36,084 nt of DNA from Bacteroidales bacterium (GCA_029007435.1 JAQXHU010000029.1:1-36084), one strand, 5' to 3'; positions 1 to 7,357 are shown, numbered from the stretch's first letter. The notes: generated from the letters alone by a model not told the origin. Numbers and translations: made by a program.

Positions 1-1
1 A

Positions 2-1114
2 GCCTTGAGTCAAATTTGCGACGCCAAGATTATTGCAGTGGGTGATGACTGGCAGTCTATATATGCGTATGCTGGTTCGGATATCACTCTCTTTACCAAG
101 TTCCGGGAGGCTATGGGATATGGTCAGGAATTGAAGATTACCCGAACATATCGCAATGCACAAGAAATTATTGACATTGCCGGTGGATTCATCCAGAAGA
201 ATGATTCCCAACTCAAGAAAGCGCTTGTTTCGCCTAAGCATATGCAAGACCCGATAATCATAGAGTCTTATACGGAAGAGGTTGACAGGAAGCTGACTAT
301 GGGCAAAGGCGGAAAGTATTATTTGATTGGAAAGACCGTTGAAGGAATCATTGCCAGGATTCTTGAGGAGAATCCAAAGTCATCTATTCTGCTGTTAGGA
401 AGATATGGTTTTGATGCTTATAATCTCAGTCGTTCGGCTGACTTTGTATATGACGAAAGGAGTGGTGGAGTAAAGTCTAAAAACTTCCCAGGGGTTAGAA
501 TTGAGTTTATGACCGTCCATCGCGCCAAGGGGCTCGGATATGATAACGTTATTCTTATCAATGCCCGGAATGAACTCTATGGATTTCCATCACAGATTCA
601 GGAGGATCCGGTCTTGAAGTTCGTCGTAAAAGATGACTATTCGATGGAATATGCAGAAGAAAGACGTCTGTTCTACGTTGCATTAACCAGAACCAAAAAT
701 CGTGTTTATATTGTGGCTCCTGAACAGCATCCTTCAAAGTTCGTTACAGAACTGATAAGAGATTTTAAGACTGTGAAAGTCATTGGAAAATTCAACGATG
801 AGGAAGATGTCAATCCAGTGGACATAAAGCGTTGTCCGATATGCGGATATCCACTCCAGCTTCGGTTCAAACCACATTATGGCCTCAAACTTTGGCTTTG
901 CAGCAATGAACCGGAGATTTGTGATTTTATGACGAATGATCTTCGTGGTGGAGAGTTATCAATCATAAAATGTGACAAATGTCAAGACGGATATCTTATT
1001 GTCAAAGATGGTGTGGCGGGGCCATTCCTGGGATGTACAAATTACAAGGCGGACAAGTCTGGCTGTAATAACACTATGGCAAAAGATTATTATCTGAAAC
1101 ATATTAAAGACTAG
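2..1114 (+). CDS. UvrD/Rep-family superfamily 1 DNA helicase, C-terminal part (5' truncated by window edge)
   Basis: The reading frame is open to the left edge, so the gene begins outside the window and only the C-terminal ~370 residues are seen. Helicase motifs appear in the order expected for SF1A enzymes: VGDDWQSIYAYAGSD near the start, the TYRN motif, TVHRAKGLGYDNVI (motif V) and EERRLFYVALTRT (motif VI, arginine finger). Two cysteine clusters follow: CPICG with further Cys about 25 residues on, then CDKC with two more Cys. These resemble topoisomerase-type C4 zinc fingers, found on several UvrD-like and helicase IV-like proteins. The family translocates on ssDNA 3' to 5' using ATP; a specific role (repair, element maintenance or defence) cannot be read from this fragment. 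The Walker A motif is off-window. A WYL regulator starts just downstream on the same strand. The region is visibly more A+T-rich than the core genes further along. Confidence 0.88.
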   Translation, partial: ALSQICDAKIIAVGDDWQSIYAYAGSDITLFTKFREAMGYGQELKITRTYRNAQEIIDIAGGFIQKNDSQLKKALVSPKHMQDPIIIESYTEEVDRKLTMGKGGKYYLIGKTVEGIIARILEENPKSSILLLGRYGFDAYNLSRSADFVYDERSGGVKSKNFPGVRIEFMTVHRAKGLGYDNVILINARNELYGFPSQIQEDPVLKFVVKDDYSMEYAEERRLFYVALTRTKNRVYIVAPEQHPSKFVTELIRDFKTVKVIGKFNDEEDVNPVDIKRCPICGYPLQLRFKPHYGLKLWLCSNEPEICDFMTNDLRGGELSIIKCDKCQDGYLIVKDGVAGPFLGCTNYKADKSGCNNTMAKDYYLKHIKD

Positions 1115-1133
1115 TAACAATGAACAACCCAAG

Positions 1134-2021
1134 GTGGTCCTGGCACTGCGTCTGATGAAGATGCTGCATAACAATTCAACGTTGACAATTGATGAGATAG
1201 CGGCTAGACTCGATGTCGCTTCTAGGACAATATACAGATACATTGATACTTTCAAGGAGTCTGGCTTTACAGTGATCAATGTTACCGGTAATATCTACAG
1301 CTTGGTCGAAATCCCACAACCATCACCGGAGTTCGATAATCTAGTTTATTTCAGCGATGAGGAGTCTTATCTGGTGAACAACCTGATTGATGCACTTTCA
1401 CCTACAAATGCGTTGAAAGCTGGGCTTAGGAAGAAACTGGCCGTGATCTATGACAGCACCGGAATTGAAGGATTCTTGGATCGTAGGAGCAATGCTGCCC
1501 ACGTGGCCAATCTCCGGAAAGCAGCGCAGGAGAAGAAGATGGTCATTCTGCATAACTACGAGTCTGCGAACAGCAATGTAGTTCGTGATCGACTAGTGGA
1601 GCCATTCGGGTTCACTAACGACTTCATCGAGGTGTGGGCTTACGATACTGAGAGCAAAAGAAACAAGCTGTTCAAGGTTCAGCGAATTGGGGAGGTAGAG
1701 ATTACTGAGCAATCTTGGAAATACGAGACCAGCCACCGCAAGCAGGGGAGAGACATATTCCGTATGACTGGCTATGCCAACTCCCGTGTTCGCATGCGGT
1801 TGAGTGTTAGAGCAAAGAACTTGATCATCGAGGAGTATCCGTTGGCTGAGAAGGCAATCACCCGTGACGGCAACTATTGGCTTCTCGACACCATAGTCAA
1901 TGACTTTGCAGGTATCTGCAGGTATTATGTGGGATTGATCCCGGAAATCAAGGTGCTTGAGGGTGCGGAGTTCCTGGAGTATGTGAGAGCATACATGAAG
2001 AAGTACATTAATAAGGTGTAG
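1134..2021 (+). CDS. WYL-domain transcriptional regulator with N-terminal HTH
   Basis: The 295-residue protein has an N-terminal winged-helix HTH (LTIDEIAARLDVASRTIYRY, about residues 20-39) and a C-terminal WYL-type ligand-binding region (about 125-210, with the core written IEVWAYD rather than a strict WYL). WYL regulators bind DNA and often sense nucleic-acid or nucleotide ligands; many sit beside DNA repair or defence genes, and here the neighbour is a helicase ending 19 bp upstream. The start used here is GTG at 1134. An ATG at 1120 reads MNNPRWSW and stops quickly. One added base near the CCC run at 1128-1130 would give MNNPKVVLALRLMKML, which looks like the usual family N-terminus, so the natural start may be frameshifted. 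The gene converges with the DUF6371 remnant, the two stops being 2 bp apart. Confidence 0.85.
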   Translation: MVLALRLMKMLHNNSTLTIDEIAARLDVASRTIYRYIDTFKESGFTVINVTGNIYSLVEIPQPSPEFDNLVYFSDEESYLVNNLIDALSPTNALKAGLRKKLAVIYDSTGIEGFLDRRSNAAHVANLRKAAQEKKMVILHNYESANSNVVRDRLVEPFGFTNDFIEVWAYDTESKRNKLFKVQRIGEVEITEQSWKYETSHRKQGRDIFRMTGYANSRVRMRLSVRAKNLIIEEYPLAEKAITRDGNYWLLDTIVNDFAGICRYYVGLIPEIKVLEGAEFLEYVRAYMKKYINKV

Positions 2022-2023
2022 CC

Positions 2024-2831
2024 TTACTTCATTGACGCCCTATCATTTCGCCTCTCCTCCACCACCCAATCCGCCAGGTCGGCGCCCATCTCCCGCTGCT
2101 CCGGCGTGGCGTTCTTCTCCAGGTAGTCGGAGACGGTGATGTCCAGCAGGGGATATTCCCGTGCCTTCTTCCGCCAGAGGTCGTAGCCGCCGAGGTCGGG
2201 GATGGCGATGACCTTGCGGCAGAGAAGGACGTTCACACGGTCGTTGAACTGGGAGAGGCCGCCGGTGGCGAGCCAGAGGAATTCGGGAAAGACTGCGGAA
2301 CAGATGACCGCGGTCTTTTCGGCTTCAACCAGTGCGACTGGAAGGTCAGGGTAGCGGGGGAGCAGGAGCTCACCGAACAGGCACTGGGACAGCGTCCAGC
2401 CATCGGGCAACTGATGCATTGCTTTAAGACGGCTATGCACCCACATGGCTTCCGGAACGGAGCCGTCCTTGATGCGGTGGCCTGTGTGCGGGTCGTAGGG
2501 GATAATCTTTCCAGTACGACATCTGTCCATAATGTCGTACTGGTAAAACACGGTGAAACCGTCCCTGGTCGTCCCGATCCGATATTTCTCAACGAGGGCC
2601 TTCGCAGTCTCTTCGCCGAACAGTCCGGAAAGAAAGGCGATAAATCCCGTTCTTTGGCGTGAATAGCAACGTTTTCCCGACGATTTCGAGTGGAAGCGTG
2701 TCCAACTTAGGCGAAAGCTCTTTTCGTCGCTTCTCGGAGCGTTTTCTGAAATTGGGCAAGGCGTAAACCTTTCCGCCCTTCCATGTCCTATCCCTCAATG
2801 TGTTGCGGAAGACCATAGTATTTGTCGTCAA
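2024..2831 (-). pseudogene. DUF6371-family (Toprim-like) protein, frameshifted and N-terminally truncated
   Basis: Two minus-strand frames together make one DUF6371-like protein. The first runs from TTG 2831 (or ATG 2816) to about 2649 and contains LDTLPLEIVGKTLLFTPKN. The second continues with GFIAFLSGLFGEETAKALVE, then YRIGT, KIIPYDPHTGHRIK, VALVEAEKTAVI, LWLATGG and a PDLGG acid, to the stop at 2024. The switch falls in a GGG run (plus-strand CCC, 2646-2648): dropping one G restores a continuous frame of about 268 residues. The VEAEK and PDLGG elements are the Toprim-like acidic positions. The N-terminal zinc-ribbon that I associate with this family is absent, and the frame begins just 14 bp after the Fic stop, suggesting a deletion junction. 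DUF6371 proteins are common on Bacteroidetes mobile elements; function unknown. If the extra base is a sequencing error, the gene would still be N-truncated. Confidence 0.78.
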
Positions 2832-2845
2832 ATCCGTATCAATCC

Positions 2846-3919
2846 TTACACCGACGGAGTAATCAGCACTCTCCAGCCCCCGGCATTGTCCTTGGCTTCG
2901 ATATAGCCTTTCTCTTTCAGGCTTCCTAAAAGACGCTGGACTGCGGATTTGTTGATGCCGGTGAGTTCTCTGAGCGATTCGATGGTGACTGATGGCTGGC
3001 TTTGCATCGCGCGAAGTATCTTAGCGTAGTTCGGGGTGCGGAATTCGACTCTCTGGCCGTCGTACCACCACACGTTTTCGTCAGGCTCGGTGACGAAGCG
3101 GACATCGTTGTAGATTTCTTCAGAGGCAAGGGCCGAGAAGTATCTCAGGAACGGGCGTATGTGCGCCAGCGGTGCGTGGGCTCCTGTGCTTGGGGTGGGA
3201 CCGACTTCAAGGTCTGCTTGATGGAGGGCTTCCAGATAGTTTTGTTTGTCCCGGCTGCGGACTACTATCATCGGGTAGTCTTGGCGGGCGAGTATGTAGT
3301 TGACCATCAGGCGTGCGATTCGTCCGTTGCCGTCCTCGAATGGGTGGATTCGGATGTAGCGGTAGTGGAAGAGGGCGGCGAGTTCTACTGGAGAGAGCTT
3401 GCCGCTTTGTTCTTCTTCGTTGTACCAGTTTACGAGATCGGTCATCAGTGCAGGGGTTTCTTCCGGTGATGCGTATTCGAATCGGTCACCGTAACGGGTG
3501 ATTACGCTGTTGTGACGGGTTTTGTACTGCCCGGCGTGGATGACATAGCTGCCTTGCTGGCCACCGGGGAGTTTCGTGTGGACGGTGTAGTCTTCGCGGA
3601 TGAGGGTTTTGTGGAGCTGGCGGATGAAGTTCTGCGTCAATGGCATATCTTTCAGTCCGGCCTGCTCCTGCATCATCTTCAGGCCTACATTGCTGGCTTT
3701 CATTTCTTCGAGGTCTTTCATCTGTGCTTCGCCGGTGACCTTGCCGAAGAGAAGGAGGAGCTCTGTCTGTCCGTAGGTGAGGGTGTTGCCTTCGATGTGG
3801 TTGCTGTTGAAGTTGAAGTCAACGGTGAATTTGCGGCTGAGCCGCTCCCGGTCGCGTTCCGAGAGCGGCTGTATGCCTTTCCAAGCTTCTATTGCTTTAG
3901 TGATATTGAGGTATCTCAT
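2846..3919 (-). CDS. Fic-family protein, probable AMP-transferase, class II, with C-terminal winged helix
   Basis: The start is taken at ATG 3919 (MRYLNITKAI); the longer frame back to 4147 runs through low-complexity repeat sequence and is not credible. The 357-residue protein carries the Fic active-site motif HPFEDGNGRIAR at residues 192-203, with catalytic His192 and the anion-binding GNGR. An N-terminal inhibitory motif [S/T]xxxE[G/N] is visible as SNHIEG (Ser39, Glu43), which places it in class II, where the inhibitory helix is N-terminal in the same chain. The C-terminal ~60 residues (VTIESLRELTGINKSAVQRL) look like a winged-helix domain, usual in this subgroup. Fic enzymes usually transfer AMP from ATP to a Ser, Thr or Tyr of a target protein; the target here is unknown. 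No antitoxin-like partner lies beside it, consistent with class II self-inhibition. Confidence 0.9.
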   Translation of the reverse strand: MRYLNITKAIEAWKGIQPLSERDRERLSRKFTVDFNFNSNHIEGNTLTYGQTELLLLFGKVTGEAQMKDLEEMKASNVGLKMMQEQAGLKDMPLTQNFIRQLHKTLIREDYTVHTKLPGGQQGSYVIHAGQYKTRHNSVITRYGDRFEYASPEETPALMTDLVNWYNEEEQSGKLSPVELAALFHYRYIRIHPFEDGNGRIARLMVNYILARQDYPMIVVRSRDKQNYLEALHQADLEVGPTPSTGAHAPLAHIRPFLRYFSALASEEIYNDVRFVTEPDENVWWYDGQRVEFRTPNYAKILRAMQSQPSVTIESLRELTGINKSAVQRLLGSLKEKGYIEAKDNAGGWRVLITPSV

Positions 3920-3940
3920 TGAGTAAATGTTTTCTAATTC

Positions 3941-3976
3941 GTGGTAAATATACCACTTTTTTGTGAACAATTGCAA
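3941..3976 (-). promoter_or_regulatory. Probable fic promoter with overlapping palindrome
   Basis: On the minus strand a TTG (3976-3974) lies 21 bp before TATATTTA (3952-3945), one base off the Bacteroidetes TAnnTTTG box. A 6-bp palindrome, GTGGTA-AATA-TACCAC (3941-3956), covers the -7 box and could be an operator, perhaps for the Fic protein's own winged helix. The operator role is inference. Confidence 0.45.
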
Positions 3977-3993
3977 TTTGTTGTATCTTACTC

Positions 3994-4055
3994 TCCGAGA
4001 TTTCGTCGGAGCGGAACCCCGCCAGGCGGGTCGCTCTTTCCGAGATTTCGTCGGA
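3994..4055. repeat. 17-bp direct repeat, two copies 45 bp apart
   Basis: TCCGAGATTTCGTCGGA occurs at 3994-4010 and again, identically, at 4039-4055. Each copy has partial internal dyad symmetry (TCCGA...TCGGA), so each can form a small hairpin. It resembles an intergenic palindromic repeat rather than coding sequence. Confidence 0.7.
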
Positions 4056-4143
4056 CCTGACGGTCCTCCGACATCTCGCTCCGCCTGCGAGATTAGCCAC
4101 ACTGCGTGTGCCTTTTCTCTTTCTCCTTGCCGGAGAAGCCCTT

Positions 4144-4272
4144 GCAAAGCACTTTAAGCTCAAGACCTTACGGTCTTTGGGCTTTTCTCTTGCATAGCCT
4201 TACATGAGCAAGCTCCTGACGGCTCTGCACGAAAAAAGCCCAGCGCTGTGCGCTGAGCTTAAAGTGCTTTGC
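4144..4272. repeat. 19-bp perfect inverted repeat flanking two terminator-like hairpins
   Basis: GCAAAGCACTTTAAGCTCA at 4144-4162 is the exact reverse complement of 4254-4272. The right copy starts at the discriminator base of tRNA-Ser. Inside each arm, reading inward, comes a hairpin ending in GGGCTTTT: 4158-4185 on the plus strand and 4260-4232 on the minus strand. The layout looks like an inverted duplication of the tRNA downstream flank with the hairpin stems diverged. Confidence 0.75.
4232..4260 (-). terminator. Intrinsic terminator downstream of tRNA-Ser
   Basis: On the minus strand AGCTCAGCGC-ACA-GCGCTGGGCT forms a 10-bp stem with one G-T pair, followed by TTTTTT. It begins 12 bases after the tRNA 3' end, the expected place for its terminator. 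Confidence 0.75.
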
Positions 4273-4359
4273 GGAGAGAGCGAGATTCGAACTCGCGATA
4301 CCCTTTAGGAGTATACACGCTTTCCAGGCGTGCCTCTTAAGCCACTCGAGCATCTCTCC
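4272..4359 (-). tRNA. tRNA-Ser (anticodon GGA)
   Basis: Reading the minus strand, the acceptor arms are GGAGAGA (4359-4353) and TCTCTCC (4279-4273), with discriminator G at 4272. The D region is GCTCGAGTGGCTTAAGAGGC, the anticodon loop CTGGAAA sits in an ACGC/GCGT stem giving anticodon GGA (codons UCC/UCU), and the long variable arm (TATACTCC...GGGTATC) is typical of serine tRNAs. The T arm contains GAGTTCGAATCTC. CCA is not encoded after the discriminator. Confidence 0.95.
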
Positions 4360-4416
4360 AGTCTGCTGTCCCGGCCGGCAATGGATGTGGAAACACTGCA
4401 TTTCCGAACAGGACTG

Positions 4417-4445
4417 CAAATATACAAAAAATCTTTATATTACAA
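4417..4445 (-). promoter_or_regulatory. Possible promoter for tRNA-Ser
   Basis: A consensus TATATTTG box lies on the minus strand at 4424-4417, with a TTG at 4445-4443, 18 bp upstream. The spacing is slightly shorter than in other promoters of this window. It sits about 58 bp before the tRNA 5' end, just beyond the stop of the upstream reductase gene. Confidence 0.45.
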
Positions 4446-5795
4446 TGTTCCTCTGCGGAGTTTTTCAATATATGCCGCAATTCGGTGAAGCTCGTGAGGT
4501 ATCTGGATGCTCTGCGGACAATGCGGCTCGCACTGGCCGCAGCCGATGCAGTGATCGGCCTGGCGGACAGTCTCCACAGCCCGGTCATAGCTGACAAGAT
4601 ATTTCCGCTTCAGCTTCCTGAACTCCTCCTGCTCACGGCTCTGGGCGATATCCCCGGCGTTCACGCAATTGTTGTAATGCTTGAAAATTCCCGGAATGTC
4701 AATCCCGTAAGGGCAAGGCATACAGTACTTGCAGTCCGTGCAGCCGACCACCGGGTAGTCAGACATCAGTCCTGCAATCTCTTTGAGAAATTCTATCTCC
4801 TTGTCCGTCAATGGCTTGAAATGACTGTAAGTCTCCACATTCTCAATCAGCGGATCCATTGAAGACATTCCGCTCAGGACGGTCAGGACACGCGGGAATG
4901 AACCGGCGAACCTGAACGCCCACGATGCTACCGACATCTCCGGCTCGCGCTCCTTCAGCATCGCCGCAAGATTCTCCGGCAGTGAAGCCAGACGGCCTCC
5001 AAGCAGAGGCTCCATCACCGTCACCGGAATCTCCCTCTTGTCAAGCTCCTCATACAGATAGTCAGCATTCACATTGCGAGGCACCTTGGCGTGCTGCCAG
5101 TCCAGATAGTTCATCTCAATCTGCACGAAATCCCAATGGTATTTGTCGTGGAGAGTGAGGAAATGGTCGAATGCCTCCCTGCGTCCGTGGAATGAGAAAC
5201 CGAGATGCCGGATTCTTCCGGCCTCGCGCTCTTTCATCATAAAGTCCATCATTCCGTTGTCCACATACCTCTCCTCGAAAGCCTTGACCCCTCCGCCTCC
5301 GATTGCGTGCAGCAGATAGTAGTCAAAATAATCAGTTCTCAGCTGCTCCATCGAGTCGTGGTAGATTTTCAGGGACGCCTCCGGAGTCCACACACTGAAA
5401 TTAGACATTTTAGTGGCAATGTAGTAGCTCTCACGCGGATAGCGGCTCAGTGCTGTGCCGGCTGCCACCTCGGACTGGCCCTGGAGATATGCAGGAGATG
5501 TGTCGTAATAATTCACGCCGTGGCTGTAAGCATAGTCAACCATCTCATTCACAGCCTCCTGGTCAATGACATCCTTCCCGTCAGGGCCTTTTACCATAGG
5601 CCATCGCATACATCCATAGCCTAAAAGGGACACCTTTCCTCCGTCAGGAGCTGTCCTCACCTCCATTTTGCCCGGTCCCTTGTCCGGCTCTTTGTTTCCT
5701 GCGGGTGAGCATCCTGGCAATGAGGTCATTGCCGCTCCAGCAAGCCCTGCGCCGGCCGTTTTGAGAAAATCACGTCTGTTTATATTGCCGCTCAT
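4440..5795 (-). CDS. Exported aldo/keto reductase with two 4Fe-4S cluster motifs (Tat signal, lipobox)
   Basis: The 451-residue protein begins with a Tat signal, RRDFLK at residues 7-12, followed by a hydrophobic stretch and SLPGC, a plausible lipobox with Cys29, so it may be a Tat-exported lipoprotein. The aldo/keto reductase barrel follows (about 45-340) with the expected tetrad elements: NYYDTSPAY (Asp and Tyr), YYIATKM (Lys) and YYLLHA (His). The C-terminal ~100 residues carry a ferredoxin-like part with CTDCKYCMPCPYGID and CIGCGQCEPHCPQ, two four-cysteine cluster motifs. The family oxidises or reduces carbonyl compounds; with Fe-S clusters the electrons probably come from a ferredoxin-like donor. 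It starts 12 bp after the polyferredoxin gene, so the two are likely co-transcribed and may form one electron-transfer chain at the membrane. The substrate is unknown. Confidence 0.88.
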   Translation of the reverse strand: MSGNINRRDFLKTAGAGLAGAAMTSLPGCSPAGNKEPDKGPGKMEVRTAPDGGKVSLLGYGCMRWPMVKGPDGKDVIDQEAVNEMVDYAYSHGVNYYDTSPAYLQGQSEVAAGTALSRYPRESYYIATKMSNFSVWTPEASLKIYHDSMEQLRTDYFDYYLLHAIGGGGVKAFEERYVDNGMMDFMMKEREAGRIRHLGFSFHGRREAFDHFLTLHDKYHWDFVQIEMNYLDWQHAKVPRNVNADYLYEELDKREIPVTVMEPLLGGRLASLPENLAAMLKEREPEMSVASWAFRFAGSFPRVLTVLSGMSSMDPLIENVETYSHFKPLTDKEIEFLKEIAGLMSDYPVVGCTDCKYCMPCPYGIDIPGIFKHYNNCVNAGDIAQSREQEEFRKLKRKYLVSYDRAVETVRQADHCIGCGQCEPHCPQSIQIPHELHRIAAYIEKLRRGTL

Positions 5796-5807
5796 AATAT
5801 TCCAAAT

Positions 5808-7319
5808 TTACCTGTTGTCAATATGCTCAATTCTTCCGTTTACGTGGATTGCACTGTAAGGCCTTGACGGGCAGAGGTATTCACACGCTCCGCATCCGAT
5901 GCACCTGTCTTCTAACACAGTAGGTATCCAAAGCGAATTCTCGTCATCAGGGTCTTTACGGACCATCTTGATGGCCCCGGCAGGACAATGCCTTGCGCAG
6001 TTTCCGCATTTCACTCCGTCGCGGTTGACCACGCACAAGTCATAATCCACGGAAGCCGTTCCGATGTGTATTTCAGTCTTCTCTTCCGGTGTGATTTCCA
6101 GAATCGCTCCGGCCGGGCACACTTCCGAACATTTCACACACTCCGGTCTGCACCATCCTCTCTCGTACGACATTTCAGGCTGCATCAGTCTGTCAAGCGA
6201 CATCGATGGCCTGAGGACATCGTTCGGACACTGCGAGACACACAGCTGGCAGCCGGTGCAATGCCTGTGGAAATGCTTGAGGCTCACTGCCCCGAAAGGC
6301 ACCAACGGGGATGTTCTTTCCGGCGCTTTCTTGCCGGTCACTGCCGCATAACCTCCGTCCACTTTTTTCTCCTGGGCCTTGACCGCCAGACCGCCAGCCG
6401 CCACCAGACTGGAAACGAGGAAAGCCCTCCTGCCCGTGTCGGTGTTTTCCGGCCTGCCCTCAGCCCCTGACTCCGCCTTGGCGTTACTCCCTGATTTCCA
6501 GAAAGGCCTGTAATGCAGAGCGCCGAATTTGCACGAGTCAATGCAGTCAAAGCAATCAACGCAACGGCTGTAGTCCACTGTGTGGCTCTCCAGATTGATG
6601 CAGGACGCTTTGCATTTATGCTCGCAGAGGTGGCAGTTGCGGCATTTCGACGAGTCGATTACCGGACGGAAGATTGAAAACCTTGAGAAAAAGCTCAGCA
6701 CTGTGCCCACAGGGCAAATTGTATTGCAATAAGTTCTGCCGTTCCTCCAGGCAAGGATGAACACAGCCACGAGAGTCGCCACGGCAATTATGAAGGTAGG
6801 CAGGCTTCTGAGCCACACCTCTTTATGGGCGAAAGCCACACTTCCTGATTTCCCTGCGATGAAAGCTCCGAGATTGTTGCCCCATTCCCAGACCGGCCCG
6901 AGTATGTTCTGGACAATACGTCCATAGGCGCTGTATGGAGCAAGTAGCGCCACTACCACATTGACTCCGCATACAAGTGCGATAAAGAATATGGCGAGTG
7001 TTCCGTAACGGAGCAATTTCTTCTCTCCGGACCAGCGGAACCTGGCGGATTTCCCTTTCCTCCTTCCGCTCAGCGATGAAATCCCGTCCTGGAAAATGCC
7101 AAGCGGGCAGATGACCGAGCAATAAACCCGGCCGAAAATCAAGGTGAGCAGGAGCAGGACAATGACAACGCCGAAGTTCGCGGCCAGGACGGCCGGCAGA
7201 AACTGAATCTTGGCCATCCATCCGGCCCATTTCGTCATAAATCCGGAAAAATCCAGAAAAAGCAGAGTGCACAGCACAATGGCCGCCACCGCAAGTATTA
7301 TTCTAATTTTACGCAGCAT
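5808..7319 (-). CDS. Membrane-bound polyferredoxin, NapH-like, with a C-terminal NapG-like ferredoxin part
   Basis: The start is set at ATG 7319 (MLRKIRIILA); a frame back to 7361 exists, but the promoter at 7353-7323 lies inside it. The 503-residue protein has a NapH/YccM-type N-terminal half: about five membrane segments, two CxxxCP motifs after membrane segments (YCSVICPLG and YCNTICPVG), then clusters CRNCHLCEHKC and CVDCFDCIDSC. Around residues 296-315 lies GRRAFLVSSLVAAGGLAVKA, which looks like a Tat signal in mid-protein. After it comes a second ferredoxin region: CTGCQLCVSQCPND, CVKCSEVCPAG, CGNCARHCPAG and CIGCGACEYLCPS. The whole resembles a NapH protein joined to a NapG-like Tat-exported ferredoxin. 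It probably passes electrons from the quinone pool or cytoplasm to the downstream exported reductase (inference). Confidence 0.87.
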   Translation of the reverse strand: MLRKIRIILAVAAIVLCTLLFLDFSGFMTKWAGWMAKIQFLPAVLAANFGVVIVLLLLTLIFGRVYCSVICPLGIFQDGISSLSGRRKGKSARFRWSGEKKLLRYGTLAIFFIALVCGVNVVVALLAPYSAYGRIVQNILGPVWEWGNNLGAFIAGKSGSVAFAHKEVWLRSLPTFIIAVATLVAVFILAWRNGRTYCNTICPVGTVLSFFSRFSIFRPVIDSSKCRNCHLCEHKCKASCINLESHTVDYSRCVDCFDCIDSCKFGALHYRPFWKSGSNAKAESGAEGRPENTDTGRRAFLVSSLVAAGGLAVKAQEKKVDGGYAAVTGKKAPERTSPLVPFGAVSLKHFHRHCTGCQLCVSQCPNDVLRPSMSLDRLMQPEMSYERGWCRPECVKCSEVCPAGAILEITPEEKTEIHIGTASVDYDLCVVNRDGVKCGNCARHCPAGAIKMVRKDPDDENSLWIPTVLEDRCIGCGACEYLCPSRPYSAIHVNGRIEHIDNR

Positions 7320-7322
7320 ACG

Positions 7323-7353
7323 CAAATATAATGAAAGACAATCGTCCGACAAA
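7323..7353 (-). promoter_or_regulatory. Promoter of the polyferredoxin-reductase pair
   Basis: Minus strand: TTTG at 7353-7350, 19 bp, then TATATTTG at 7330-7323, a full match to the Bacteroidetes consensus. The box ends only 3 bases before ATG 7319, so the transcript would have almost no leader. It lies directly after the thiamine pyrophosphokinase stop codon. Confidence 0.7.
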
Positions 7354-7357
7354 AAAA

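Larger units (their letters stand above)
3920..4271. other. Gene-free, repeat-rich gap between fic and tRNA-Ser
   Basis: I see no credible gene in this 352-bp stretch. It holds the fic promoter, a 17-bp direct repeat (3994-4010 and 4039-4055), several short hairpins such as TTCTCC-TTGCC-GGAGAA, and a 19-bp inverted repeat (4144-4162 with 4254-4272) whose inner sides each carry a terminator-like hairpin. Open frames here reflect the repeats (RDFVG occurs twice in one of them) and have no protein-like character. Confidence 0.7.

Noticed and set aside
1..2021. Named anti-phage system from helicase plus WYL regulator
   Set aside because: Only the C-terminal third of the helicase is present and no nuclease, methylase or other defence partner is seen, so no system can be named.
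3920..4147. N-terminal extension of Fic upstream of ATG 3919
   Set aside because: The extra 76 codons run through the promoter and repeat region, contain repeat-derived PTKSR segments, and the family N-terminus starts at MRYLN.
4100..4150. Second, decayed tRNA at the left arm of the inverted repeat
   Set aside because: The sequence before the left arm (GGAGAAGCCCTT) does not match the tRNA-Ser acceptor, so the duplication covers the flank only.
4158..4189. Plus-strand terminator-like hairpin left of the tRNA
   Set aside because: No plus-strand gene precedes it; it is better read as part of the inverted duplication.
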